Source: Streptomyces sp. NBC_01296 (GTDB taxonomy: Bacteria; Actinomycetota; Actinomycetes; Streptomycetales; Streptomycetaceae). Taken from it: a DNA stretch of 64,000 nt. The notes under the pieces are model-generated. The model saw only the letters and a list, made by a program, of their open reading frames with translations. It was not told the origin of the DNA and made no database searches. The DNA lies in assembly GCF_035984415.1 (NCBI RefSeq), contig NZ_CP130720.1, positions 7,068,001 to 7,132,000 on the forward strand. The letters are read 5' to 3'. Below are positions 50,074 to 58,752 of this stretch, in pieces; within the stretch, counting starts at the first letter, position 1; every line of letters begins with the position of its first letter. The translations under genes and the position numbers were made by a program.

Positions 50074-51036
50074 CTACTGGCCACGCGCTTGGAGCGAGGC
50101 GAGATAGGAGTTGTACGCCTCCAGCTCCTGGTCGCCGTCGCGGTCCGCGGCCCGGTCCGCGCGCTTCGCCGCCCGCTGCTCGGAGCGGTACCACTGGTAG
50201 ACCAGCGCGATCAGCACCAGCACCGACGGGATCTCGCTGAAGGCCCAGGCGATGCCGCCGCCCCACTGCTGGTCGAGCAGCGGGTCGATGCCGAGGGAGG
50301 CCGGCGGGTTCGCGTACGTCTTGATCATCGGCTCGCTCGCCATCATCACGGCGATGCCGAAGAAGGCGTGGAACGGCATCCCGGCGAAGAGCTCCAGCAT
50401 CCGCATCACGTAGCCGGGGCGGTGCGGGCCCGGGTCCACGCCCATGATCGGCCAGAAGAAGATCAGGCCGACGGCCAGGAAGTGCACCATCATGCCGATG
50501 TGCCCGGCCTTGCTCTCCATGAGGAAGTCGAAGAGCGGCGTGAAGTAGAGGGCGTAGAGGCTCGCGATGAACATGGGGATGGTGAACACCGGGTGGGTGA
50601 TCACCTTCATGTAGCGGCTGTGCAGCAGCATCAGCAGCAGCTCGCGCGGTCCCTTGCGGCCACGGGCGGCGGGCGGCAGCGCGCGCAGCGCCAGCGTCAC
50701 CGGTGCGCCCAGCAGCAGCAGGATCGGCGAGAGCATGCTGATGACCATGTGCTGGACCATGTGCACGCTGAACATGACCATGCCGTAGTCGTTCAGCTTG
50801 GTGCACATCATGAGGGCGATGCTCAGCACGCCGGCGACGAACGCGATGGTCCGGCCCGGCGACCAGGCGTCACCGCGCCGGCGCAGCCGCACCACACCCC
50901 ACAGGTACAGGCCGAGGCCCACGAGCGAGCCGATCAGGAAGAACGCGTCGAAGGAGAACTCCAGCCCGCGCCCGAGAGTGAACGGCGGCAGGTCCATGTC
51001 CATATGCATGTCCATGCCGTGACCGCTGTGATCCAT
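50074..51036 (-). CDS. CtaG-like cytochrome c oxidase assembly membrane protein
   Basis: A 320-residue polytopic protein of the caa3_CtaG family. The N-terminus is His/Met-rich (MDHSGHGMDMHMDMDLPPF), a likely copper-binding segment, and about seven helices follow, with histidines in the MFSVHMVQHMVISMLSPILL region. These proteins help insert copper into cytochrome oxidase. The C-terminus is charged and cytosolic. ATG at 51036. In actinobacteria this family is distinct from the Cox11 type also called CtaG. Confidence 0.88.
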   Translation of the reverse strand: MDHSGHGMDMHMDMDLPPFTLGRGLEFSFDAFFLIGSLVGLGLYLWGVVRLRRRGDAWSPGRTIAFVAGVLSIALMMCTKLNDYGMVMFSVHMVQHMVISMLSPILLLLGAPVTLALRALPPAARGRKGPRELLLMLLHSRYMKVITHPVFTIPMFIASLYALYFTPLFDFLMESKAGHIGMMVHFLAVGLIFFWPIMGVDPGPHRPGYVMRMLELFAGMPFHAFFGIAVMMASEPMIKTYANPPASLGIDPLLDQQWGGGIAWAFSEIPSVLVLIALVYQWYRSEQRAAKRADRAADRDGDQELEAYNSYLASLQARGQ

Positions 51037-51076
51037 CTGTTCACTCCCTTGACCCGTGGTGCCCCACCACAGTAGT

Positions 51077-51108
51077 GCGCCCCCGGACGCGAACTCGTCC
51101 GGGGGCGC
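51077..51108 (-). terminator. Terminator after pfkA
   Basis: A 13-bp perfect stem GCGCCCCCGGACG / CGTCCGGGGGCGC with a 6-nt loop lies 32 nt past the pfkA stop and before the ctaG-like start. Confidence 0.85.
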
Positions 51109-51140
51109 CCCCTACGCGTGTGACGTGGAAGGGGGAAACA

Positions 51141-52166
<1,026 letters not shown>

Positions 52167-52304
52167 GGCAGGAACAGACCTTTGCAACGTGGGCCGACGA
52201 CCGGACCACGTCGTCCGGTTGGAACTACGGCCACCCTACAAGCGGTGGAGAGGTGGACCGAACCATCCTCCACATGCTGGTCGCACTTGTCGTACGAAAC
52301 CACG

Positions 52305-52373
52305 TCGGCCCGGTTCCCCCAAGGGAAAACCGGGCCGAACACATGATTGCGGGGCCGCCCCGATGAGCGGCCC
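52305..52373 (-). terminator. Two tandem hairpins after gatD
   Basis: GGGCCGC/GCGGCCC (52352-52373) lies directly after the gatD stop, and TCGGCCCGGTT/AACCGGGCCGA (52305-52338) follows. Both precede the pfkA promoter region, where TAGGGT on the minus strand at 52233-52238 is a plausible -10 box. Confidence 0.7.
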
Positions 52374-52381
52374 GCGCGGTG

Positions 52382-53110
52382 CTACGCGGGCTGCGTCGCC
52401 GCCGAGATGCGCTCGGCGCGCAGCGCCTCGTACCACCGGTCGTCGATGGGCGGCAGCGCGTTCACGTCGAGGGCCAGCTTCAGCAGCAGGTCCGCGATCT
52501 GCGGGTTGCGGGCCATCACGGGGCCGTGCATGTAGGTGCCGAAGACCGTGTCGTTGTACGCGCCCTCGGTGCCGTCGCCCGTGCCGTTGCCGCGGCCCAG
52601 CCGGGTGCGGGCGAACGGCTTGGCGGACGGGCCGAGGTGCGTGACGCCCTGGTGGTTCTCGAAGCCCGTCAGCTGCGGCAGGTTCAGGCGCGGGTCGATG
52701 TCCGCGAGGACGTCGCCGACGCACCGCTCGCCCTCGCCGCGCACGGTGACCACGTCCAGCAGGCCGAGGCCCTCCTGGCGCTCGCCCATGTCGTTGACGA
52801 ACTCGTTGCCGAGGATCTGGTAGCCGGCGCAGACGGAGAAGACGATCGCCCCGTTCGAGACGGCCCGCTCCAGACCGCCGTCGCGCAGCAGGCGCTCCGC
52901 GGCGAGCCGCTGCGGGCGGTCCTCACCGCCGCCGATCAGGTAGATGTCACCCGAGGTGGGGATGGGCTGGTCGCTGCGCACGTCCACGCGCTGCACGTCC
53001 AGGCCGCGCTGGCGCGCCCGGCGCTCCACCACGAGGGCGTTGCCCTGGTCTCCGTACGTGCTCAGCAGGTCGGGGTAGACCCACACCAGACGCAGGCTGT
53101 TGTCGCTCAT
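52382..53110 (-). CDS. gatD: GatD, glutamine amidotransferase of lipid II isoglutaminyl synthase
   Basis: A 242-residue class I, CobB/CobQ-like amidotransferase. It supplies ammonia from glutamine to MurT, which amidates the D-Glu of lipid II to D-isoglutamine. The nucleophile Cys is in VFSVCAGYQILGNEF (~95); TGFENHQGVTHLG and the catalytic His in FGTYMHGPVMARNPQIAD (~190) match GatD. WVYPDLLSTYGDQGNALVV is the N-terminal family signature. ATG at 53110 follows GAGGACAAG and lies 21 nt after murT. Confidence 0.95.
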   Translation of the reverse strand: MSDNSLRLVWVYPDLLSTYGDQGNALVVERRARQRGLDVQRVDVRSDQPIPTSGDIYLIGGGEDRPQRLAAERLLRDGGLERAVSNGAIVFSVCAGYQILGNEFVNDMGERQEGLGLLDVVTVRGEGERCVGDVLADIDPRLNLPQLTGFENHQGVTHLGPSAKPFARTRLGRGNGTGDGTEGAYNDTVFGTYMHGPVMARNPQIADLLLKLALDVNALPPIDDRWYEALRAERISAATQPA

Positions 53111-53131
53111 GCTCTTGTCCTCTATGGGTGA

Positions 53132-54370
53132 CTAGTTGCCGACGCGGCGGCGCACGTCCTGGAAGGCGGTGTAGTTGGCGATCAGCTCGATCTGCCCGGG
53201 CGGCGCCAGCTGCACGGCCTCGTCGAGGGTCTCGCACACCCGGAAGTCCAGGCCCGCGACCTCGAGGCGGACCGCGAGGTCCAGCTTGCGGTCGCCGATC
53301 ACGAAGATCGGGTGGCCGGCCAGGCGCGGGTAGTCCACGTCCCACAGCCACGAGGTGTCGGTGCCGTCGGCGCCGCGCGCGTTCACCGAAAGGATCACCG
53401 GGGTCGGCGGCGGGTCGATCAGCGAAAACGTTTCGAGCCAGCCCGCCGGGTTCTTCGCCAGCAGCAGGCGCAGCTCACGGCCCTGGAAGGTGACCACGTC
53501 GTAGCGGCCGGCGACGGCCTGCACCTGGTACATCCGCTCCAGTGCGACCTGCGGCGGGACGCCGAAGACGGCGGCCACGGCGGCCGAGGTGGCGGCGTTC
53601 GCCTTGTTGGCGCGGCCGGGCAGCTGGAGGTGGATCGGCCAGGCCGAGCCGTGCGGGTCCAGCACGTGGTCCCCGGACAGCACCCAGCTCGGGGTGGGGC
53701 GCCGGAAGCCGCACTCGCCGCAGAACCAGTCGTCGCCGGGGCGCTGCATGACACCACCGCAGGAGGGGCACGACCAGGCGTCGTCCTTCCACTCCTGGCC
53801 GGCGGCGACCCACACCACGTTCTGCGAGGAGGAGGCCGACCACACGATGAGCGGGTCGTCGCAGTTCGCGACGATGACGGCCTTGGAGCCCTGGAGCCCC
53901 TCGCGCCACTTCTCCGCGAGCATGCGGGTCTCGGCGGCGCGGTCCAGCTGGTCGCGGGAGAGGTTCAGCAGGGCGATCACCTTGGGGGTGACGTCCCGGG
54001 CCACCCCGGCGAGGTACTTCTCGTCCACCTCGATGACGCCGTACTTCGCGTCCGAGCCGCCCGCGAGGGCGGAGGTGATGCCGGCCGGCATGTTGGCGCC
54101 GAGGGCGTTGGAGACGACCGGACCGCTGGCCCGCAGGGCCTCGGCGATCAGCCGGGTCGTCGTGGTCTTGCCGTTCGTCGCGGAGACGAGGACGACGTCG
54201 AGATGCTGCGCGAGCGCTCCGAGAAGATCGGGGTCGAGTTTGAGTGCGACCTTGCCACCGATCACCGATCCGCTTCCGCGTCCCGCGGCCCGCGACACCG
54301 CCGCCGCGGCCTTGCCCGCCGTCACGGCCAGCTTGGCCCGCGGCGAAAGCGGCTCTGTGTTGCCTGCCAT
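53132..54370 (-). CDS. murT: MurT, ligase subunit of lipid II isoglutaminyl synthase
   Basis: A 412-residue Mur ligase-like ATPase. VVLVSATNGKTTTTRLIAEA (~60) binds ATP; ANMPAGITSALA and IEVDEKYLAG fit the central domain. A zinc ribbon unique to MurT is inserted: WSCPSCGGVM and WFCGECGFRRP (~198-225). The C-terminal DUF1727 ends IELIANYTAFQDVRRRVG. It activates the D-Glu carboxylate of lipid II and uses ammonia from GatD. ATG at 54370; divergent from the deformylase gene. Confidence 0.95.
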   Translation of the reverse strand: MAGNTEPLSPRAKLAVTAGKAAAAVSRAAGRGSGSVIGGKVALKLDPDLLGALAQHLDVVLVSATNGKTTTTRLIAEALRASGPVVSNALGANMPAGITSALAGGSDAKYGVIEVDEKYLAGVARDVTPKVIALLNLSRDQLDRAAETRMLAEKWREGLQGSKAVIVANCDDPLIVWSASSSQNVVWVAAGQEWKDDAWSCPSCGGVMQRPGDDWFCGECGFRRPTPSWVLSGDHVLDPHGSAWPIHLQLPGRANKANAATSAAVAAVFGVPPQVALERMYQVQAVAGRYDVVTFQGRELRLLLAKNPAGWLETFSLIDPPPTPVILSVNARGADGTDTSWLWDVDYPRLAGHPIFVIGDRKLDLAVRLEVAGLDFRVCETLDEAVQLAPPGQIELIANYTAFQDVRRRVGN

Positions 54371-54493
54371 CGTCCCTTGTCCTCCTTGCGTCGGTCGGCC
54401 CCAGCCTATCCAGTACCGGCCGGGGCCTTGACCGCGGCGCCCCCGGGGCGCCGCAGATCTCCTCATATATTCGCCCGTCGTACGCTTACGGCC

Positions 54494-55057
54494 ATGCGAC
54501 AGCGCCCCATTCCCGGTACCACCGGCCTCGTCCGCACCATGAGCCTGCTGGGCGATCCGGTGCTCCACTCGGCCTGCGCGGAGGTCACCGCATTCGGCCC
54601 GGCCCTCGACCGGCTCATCGAGGACATGTTCGCGACGATGTACGCCGCCGAGGGCGTCGGCCTCGCCGCGAACCAGATCGGTGTCGGACAGCGGGTGTTC
54701 GTGTACGACTGCCCCGACGACGAGGACGTGCGCCACGTCGGGCACATCGTCAACCCGCGGCTGGTGGAGGCCGACGGGGACGAGTTCCGCGGCCCGGAGG
54801 GCTGTCTGTCGCTGCCGGGTCTGGAGGCCGGCACGATCCGGTACGACCGCGCGGTCGTCGAAGGGGTCACCTCCGACGGCGCGCCCGTACGGATCACCGG
54901 CACCGGGTTCTTCGCCCGCTGCCTGCAGCACGAGTGCGACCACCTCGACGGCACGGTCTACGCGGACCGGGTCACCGGGCTGCGCGCCCGGCGGCTGCGG
55001 CGGGCGATCCGCAAGGCGCCGTGGGGTGCGCGGGCCGCGGCGGCCGCGCAGAACTGA
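54494..55057 (+). CDS. def: Peptide deformylase
   Basis: A 187-residue Fe2+ deformylase that removes the N-formyl group from nascent proteins. All three motifs are intact: EGVGLAANQIGVGQR (motif 1), PEGCLSLPG (motif 2, metal Cys) and LQHECDHLDGTVYADR (motif 3, HExxH at ~145). ATG at 54494 lies 7 nt after TACGCT, a leaderless pattern. The tail is Arg/Ala-rich. Streptomyces has several paralogues; this one is near murT/gatD. Confidence 0.95.
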   Translation: MRQRPIPGTTGLVRTMSLLGDPVLHSACAEVTAFGPALDRLIEDMFATMYAAEGVGLAANQIGVGQRVFVYDCPDDEDVRHVGHIVNPRLVEADGDEFRGPEGCLSLPGLEAGTIRYDRAVVEGVTSDGAPVRITGTGFFARCLQHECDHLDGTVYADRVTGLRARRLRRAIRKAPWGARAAAAAQN

Positions 55058-55086
55058 ACCGGGATCCCCGGCCGGGGACCCGCTCT

Positions 55087-55140
55087 CTAGGGGGTGTCTT
55101 GCCGATCAGGCCGGGCTCCGATCGACAAGACGCCCCCTAG
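55087..55140. repeat. 54-nt inverted-repeat hairpin with CTAG ends (terminator or MITE relic)
   Basis: CTAGGGGGTGTCTTG and CAAGACGCCCCCTAG pair (one T-G wobble) around an inner part where GATC can pair with GATC. Both ends carry CTAG, which could be a 4-bp target duplication of an IS5-type element. It lies between convergent def and tetR genes and supplies the tetR stop codon. Confidence 0.6.
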
Positions 55141-55781
55141 AAGCCCGGGCCGTCCAGGCGGTTGCCGGCCGTGGCCAGCCGGCCCCACAGCAGGTCGGTG
55201 AGTCCGGTGACCAACTCCGCACGCTCGCACGGGCGCTCGCCGAGCCACCAGTCGCCGGCCGCGTGCATCATGCCGACGATGCCGTGGCCCCAGATGCGGG
55301 CCAGGCGTTCGCCGCCGGGGCCGAGGTCCACGCGCTCGCCGATCACGTCGGCGAGCTCCTCGCCGAGCCGGCGCAGCAGCGGGGCCGAGTGCAGGCCCAC
55401 GTCGAAGCCGCGCTCGGCGGCGTGCGAGTCCTCGGCCGGGTGCATCAGGAACCGGTACACCTGCGGGCGGGCCTCGATGGCCGTGAGATAGGTGTCGAGG
55501 GTGGACTCCACCCGGCTGCGGCGCTCGGCCGGGGCGTCGAGCGCGGCCCGCAGCGAGTCGAGCAGGGCGTCGGTGTGCCGCACGGCGAGGGCCTGGTAGA
55601 GCCCCGCCTTGTCGCCGAAGTGCCGGTAGAGGATGGGCTTGGTGATGCCTGCCTCCGCCGCGATGGCGTTCATGGAAGCCTTGGGGCCGTCCCGGAGGAC
55701 GACCCGGTCGGCCGCTTCGAGCAGCTCCCGCCTGCGGCGCTCGGCCGCTCCCGGTTCGCCGGCCTTTTGAGTGGTCTCCAT
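55137..55781 (-). CDS. TetR-family regulator
   Basis: A 214-residue TetR regulator. HTH domain ~15-62: RRRELLEAADRVVLRDGPKA, then MNAIAAEAGITKPILYRHFG (recognition helix ITKPILYRHFGDKAGLY). The C-terminal domain has a WGHGIVGMMHAAGDWWLGER stretch found in many Streptomyces acyl-CoA regulators. ATG at 55781 follows GGGGAGAG. Divergent from the acyl-CoA dehydrogenase gene, with two operator-like sites between, so it probably represses that gene and itself until bound by an acyl-CoA (inference). Confidence 0.93.
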   Translation of the reverse strand: METTQKAGEPGAAERRRRELLEAADRVVLRDGPKASMNAIAAEAGITKPILYRHFGDKAGLYQALAVRHTDALLDSLRAALDAPAERRSRVESTLDTYLTAIEARPQVYRFLMHPAEDSHAAERGFDVGLHSAPLLRRLGEELADVIGERVDLGPGGERLARIWGHGIVGMMHAAGDWWLGERPCERAELVTGLTDLLWGRLATAGNRLDGPGF

Positions 55782-55906
55782 GATGTGTTTCTCTCCCCGC
55801 CCTTGCGATGGTGCGTGACGCCCACGCAACGTAACACCCCGCACACCCTCGCGTAGGAACCGGCCGCCCCGCAGGCGGCTCGGAGCCGACTCTGCTTGAC
55901 AGTGGC

Positions 55907-55955
55907 TACTCGTCGGTAACAGACTGTGGCCACCGTAAGGGTTACCGCTAGTAAC
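55907..55955. promoter_or_regulatory. TetR operator cluster and promoter between tetR and acyl-CoA dehydrogenase
   Basis: TACTCGTCGGTAACA (55907-55921) and GTTACCGCTAGTAAC (55941-55955) are two dyad-like sites; CGGTAAC (55914-55920) also pairs with GTTACCG (55941-55947). TTGACA at 55896-55901 is a good -35 element just upstream. The second site ends 29 nt before the dehydrogenase ATG. Confidence 0.6.
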
Positions 55956-55984
55956 GCACTGGTGGATGCACAGCTGGAGGGGAC

Positions 55985-57217
55985 ATGGCGGAGTTCACCA
56001 TGGAGCTCAATGACGACCAGAAGCAGGTACAGGACTGGATCCACGGCTTCGCGGCCGATGTGATCCGGCCCGCCGCCGCGGAATGGGACGAGCGCGAAGA
56101 GACTCCGTGGCCCGTCATCCAGGAGGCCGCGAAGGTCGGCATCTACTCGCTCGACTTCTACGCCCAGCAGTTCTTCGACCCTACCGGCCTCGGCATCCCG
56201 ATGGCCATGGAAGAACTGTTCTGGGGCGACGCGGGCATCGCCCTGTCGATCGTGGGCACCGGGCTCGCGGCCATCGGCGTCGTCGCCAACGGCACCGAGG
56301 AGCAGATCGGGACCTGGATCCCGCAGATGTACGGCACCCCCGACGACGTGAAGGTCGCCGCCTTCTGCTCCTCCGAGCCGGACGCCGGTTCCGACGTCGG
56401 CTCGATGCGCACCCGCGCCGTATACGACCAGGCCAAGGACGAGTGGGTGCTCAACGGCACCAAGACCTGGGCGACCAACGGCGGCATCGCCAACGTCCAC
56501 ATCGTCGTCGCCGTCGTCGACCCCGAGCTCGGCACCAAGGGCCACGCCTCCTTCATCGTGCCGCCGAACACCCCGGGCCTGTCCCAGGGCCAGAAGTTCA
56601 AGAAGCACGGCATCCGCGCCTCGCACACCGCCGAGGTGGTCCTGGAGGACGTCCGCGTCCCCGGCTCCTGCCTGCTCGGCGGCAAGGAGAAGCTGGACGA
56701 GCGGCTCGCGCGGGCCCACGAGCGGGCCAAGGCCGGCGGCGGTGGCGAGCGCGTGAAGAACGCGGCCATGGCCACCTTCGAGGCCTCCCGCCCGGCGGTC
56801 GGCGCCATGGCTGTCGGCACCGCCCGCGCCGCGTACGAGGTCGCCCTCGACTACGCCAAGACCCGTACGCAGTTCGGCCGTCCGATCATCGACAACCAGG
56901 GCGTCGCCTTCCAGCTCGCCGACATGCGGACCTCCATCGACGCGGCCCGGCTGCTGGTGTGGCGGGCCTCCTGGATGGCGGTCGCGGGCAAGCCCTTCAC
57001 CTCGGCAGAGGGCTCGATGTCGAAGCTGTTCGCGAGCGAGGTCGCCAAGAAGGTCACCGCCCAGGCGGTCCAGATCCTCGGCGGCAACGGCTTCACCCGC
57101 GAGTACCCCGTGGAGCGCATGCACCGCGACAGCGCGATCTACACGATCTTCGAGGGCACCAGCGAGATCCAGCGCCTGGTGATCGCCCGCACCCTGTCGC
57201 AGATGCCGATCCGCTAG
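55985..57217 (+). CDS. Acyl-CoA dehydrogenase
   Basis: A 410-residue flavoprotein of fatty-acid beta-oxidation that forms the trans-2 double bond of acyl-CoA. N-terminal helical domain to ~125; middle sheet with AFCSSEPDAGSDVGSMRT (FAD contact) and GTKTWATNGGIANVHI; C-terminal domain with RTQFGRPIIDNQGVAFQLAD and the catalytic Glu in YTIFEGTSEIQRLVIARTL (~388). ATG at 55985 follows GGAGGGGAC. Controlled, by position, by the divergent TetR. Confidence 0.95.
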   Translation: MAEFTMELNDDQKQVQDWIHGFAADVIRPAAAEWDEREETPWPVIQEAAKVGIYSLDFYAQQFFDPTGLGIPMAMEELFWGDAGIALSIVGTGLAAIGVVANGTEEQIGTWIPQMYGTPDDVKVAAFCSSEPDAGSDVGSMRTRAVYDQAKDEWVLNGTKTWATNGGIANVHIVVAVVDPELGTKGHASFIVPPNTPGLSQGQKFKKHGIRASHTAEVVLEDVRVPGSCLLGGKEKLDERLARAHERAKAGGGGERVKNAAMATFEASRPAVGAMAVGTARAAYEVALDYAKTRTQFGRPIIDNQGVAFQLADMRTSIDAARLLVWRASWMAVAGKPFTSAEGSMSKLFASEVAKKVTAQAVQILGGNGFTREYPVERMHRDSAIYTIFEGTSEIQRLVIARTLSQMPIR

Positions 57218-57234
57218 CGCGCGACCGTGGCGGT

Positions 57235-57270
57235 GGCGCCCCCGGACGCCTCGCGGTGTCCGGGGGCGCC
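57235..57270. terminator. Bidirectional terminator after acyl-CoA dehydrogenase
   Basis: GGCGCCCCCGGAC pairs perfectly with GTCCGGGGGCGCC (13 bp, 10-nt loop) between the convergent stops at 57217 and 57277. Confidence 0.85.
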
Positions 57271-57276
57271 GGCCCG

Positions 57277-58029
57277 TCAGCGCAGCGGCGTCAGGCAGGT
57301 CAGGCTCTTCCCGTCGGCGCTGTACTCCAGGGACGCGAGGAAGTCGTGCGGGGCGCAGGTGCCGCCGGGTGCGTCCGCCGGCCGGGTGGCCCGGTACTCG
57401 GCGTTCACCGAGCCGCAGTCCGTGGTCAGCAGCTTCTGGTCGTGCCAGTCGCCCTCGTTGCGTACGCACTGCCCCGTGATCAGCGCGGGCGGCTTCTCTT
57501 CTCCGGCCGTCAGGCCGATCAGCACGAGCGTGGGCGGCGTCAGGGCGATGAGGGCGATCACCACGAGGAAGGCCAGCGCCAGCGGGCGGCGCAGCAGCGG
57601 CCTGCCCGCCTCGAGCGCGGGCCGGAAGCCGCCCGTCGGGGGAGCGAGCCTGAGGAAGGCCGCCCGCGCGCCGAGGTTCATCAGCAGGGTGACGGGCGTG
57701 ATGAAGAAGGACAGCGGGCCCCACCAGCCCTGCCAGAGCGTGTCCGCGGACATCCTGCGGTACGTGGCGAGTCCGCAGTCGCGGCAGAACGGCCCCTCCT
57801 GGCGCAGGAACCGCATCAGCACGAGCATGCCCTGGTGCCCGCGTACGGTGGCCGGCGCGGCCGGCAGGCCCCCGCACAGGCGGCAGCCGTACGCGGCCTG
57901 CGGGAGCGATGGGTGGCCGTACGGGCCCGCCGGCTGCTGCGCCGCCGTGTACGGGGCGTAGGGGCCGCCCTGTTGCGGGGTGTACGGGTGGTACGGGCCG
58001 GCGCCGTGCTGCGGTGGCGGAGTGGCCAC
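57277..58029 (-). CDS. Membrane protein with zinc-ribbon-like N-terminus and LppU-like C-terminus
   Basis: A 250-residue protein starting VATPPPQHGAGPYHPYTPQQ from GTG at 58029 (strong GGAGGG upstream). After a Pro/Tyr/Gln-rich tail come two CxxC knuckles (YGCRLCGGLP, CRDCGLATYRR), a hydrophobic region with two helices (GPLSFFITPVTLLMNLG; PLALAFLVVIALIALTPPTL), and an extracytoplasmic domain with paired cysteines (ITGQCVRNEGDW, TTDCGSVNAEYRA, CAPHDF, LTCLTP) resembling the LppU/SCO3897 family. Function unknown. Confidence 0.8.
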   Translation of the reverse strand: MATPPPQHGAGPYHPYTPQQGGPYAPYTAAQQPAGPYGHPSLPQAAYGCRLCGGLPAAPATVRGHQGMLVLMRFLRQEGPFCRDCGLATYRRMSADTLWQGWWGPLSFFITPVTLLMNLGARAAFLRLAPPTGGFRPALEAGRPLLRRPLALAFLVVIALIALTPPTLVLIGLTAGEEKPPALITGQCVRNEGDWHDQKLLTTDCGSVNAEYRATRPADAPGGTCAPHDFLASLEYSADGKSLTCLTPLR

Positions 58030-58411
58030 GGGTCCCTCCTCGCTCTCGCGTTGATCACCGGGCGGTCGGTGATCACGGCACCCTAGCCCGCACCTCCGCT
58101 CCCGCAGCAGCCGGGCGACGGCCCGGCGGGGCCGGGCCGTCGAACGTGATCCTGCCCACGTCCGCGCGGGCCGTGAACGGCGTTCCCGATCCGTCAACAC
58201 CGACCTCGCCCGGCGGGTGGCAGGGACGTTCGGTGAACGATCCGGATACCGGGCATGAGCGCATGGTAATCGGGCATACACACCCTGAACTGGACCCCTG
58301 AAATGGGTTCCGTCCGGGGGCGGCGATCAGTAATACTCACCGCCACCGTGGATCGCGGATTCGACCGGGTGACCACCGGCCCTCCCGCCCCACTTTGCGA
58401 GGAGGTGCGCC
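58030..58411. other. 382-nt divergent region before DUF5999 gene
   Basis: It holds the inverted repeat and promoter of the LppU-like gene (58052-58085), CGTTC-GGT-GAACG (58227-58239), and a relatively AT-rich stretch at 58245-58335 likely to contain the DUF5999 promoter. No gene seen. Confidence 0.6.
58052..58085 (-). promoter_or_regulatory. Promoter and operator of the LppU-like gene
   Basis: TGATCACCG-N6-CGGTGATCA (58052-58075) is a perfect 9-bp dyad 22 nt upstream of the GTG. TAGGGT on the minus strand (58080-58085) is a likely -10 box, so the dyad covers the transcription start. The GTGATCAC core resembles BldD-type half sites, but this is only a resemblance. Confidence 0.5.
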
Positions 58412-58597
58412 ATGTGCTCCCACCAGCCCCCCTGCCCGTCCGCCGACAGCGCCGATCACGACGCCGCCCGCACCGTGGCCTTCCATCCCGAACAGGGCTG
58501 GAGTCTGCTCTGCAATGGCCTGGTGATCTTCGACGATACCGGCGAGCTGCTCCCCGACGGCCGCGCGGTGGAACCCCGCCGCCCGGCCCTGGTCTGA
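58412..58597 (+). CDS. DUF5999 family protein
   Basis: A 61-residue protein of the actinobacterial DUF5999 family. MCSHQPPCPSADSADHDAAR starts with the Cys-x-x-x-x-x-x-Cys element conserved in relatives, and HPEQGWSLLCNGLVIFDDTG with GELLPDGRAV completes the domain. Three cysteines could bind metal. ATG at 58412 follows GAGGAGG, an excellent binding site. Function unknown. A second small ORF follows 13 nt downstream with an equally good binding site. Confidence 0.88.
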   Translation: MCSHQPPCPSADSADHDAARTVAFHPEQGWSLLCNGLVIFDDTGELLPDGRAVEPRRPALV

Positions 58598-58610
58598 GCG
58601 AGGAGGCCGC

Positions 58611-58703
58611 ATGCGCCAGCAGCTGATCCGCAAGCCCGTCCCCAAGCCCGCACCCCGAGACCTGGACCTGCGCACGCCGTCGGGCAGACCCCTCCCGTAC
58701 TGA
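58611..58703 (+). CDS. 30-residue proline-rich basic peptide
   Basis: MRQQLIRKPVPKPAPRDLDL opens a 30-residue peptide ending TPSGRPLPY. AGGAGG stands 4 nt before ATG at 58611, and the frame begins 13 nt after the DUF5999 stop. It is basic and Pro-rich, with no membrane helix. Too short for homology, but the ribosome binding site and spacing argue that it is translated together with DUF5999. Confidence 0.55.
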   Translation: MRQQLIRKPVPKPAPRDLDLRTPSGRPLPY

Positions 58704-58727
58704 CGGGAGCCCCGACGTTATGCGGCC

Positions 58728-58752
58728 CCACCGGCTGGAGTTCAGCCGGTGG
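58728..58752. terminator. Bidirectional hairpin over the STAND gene stop codon
   Basis: CCACCGGCTG and CAGCCGGTGG form a perfect 10-bp stem with loop GAGTT. It overlaps the stop codon of the minus-strand gene and ends the small plus-strand operon. Confidence 0.75.

Noticed and set aside
55087..55140. Complete insertion sequence
   Set aside because: Only 54 nt and no transposase; at most a MITE or an ordinary terminator.
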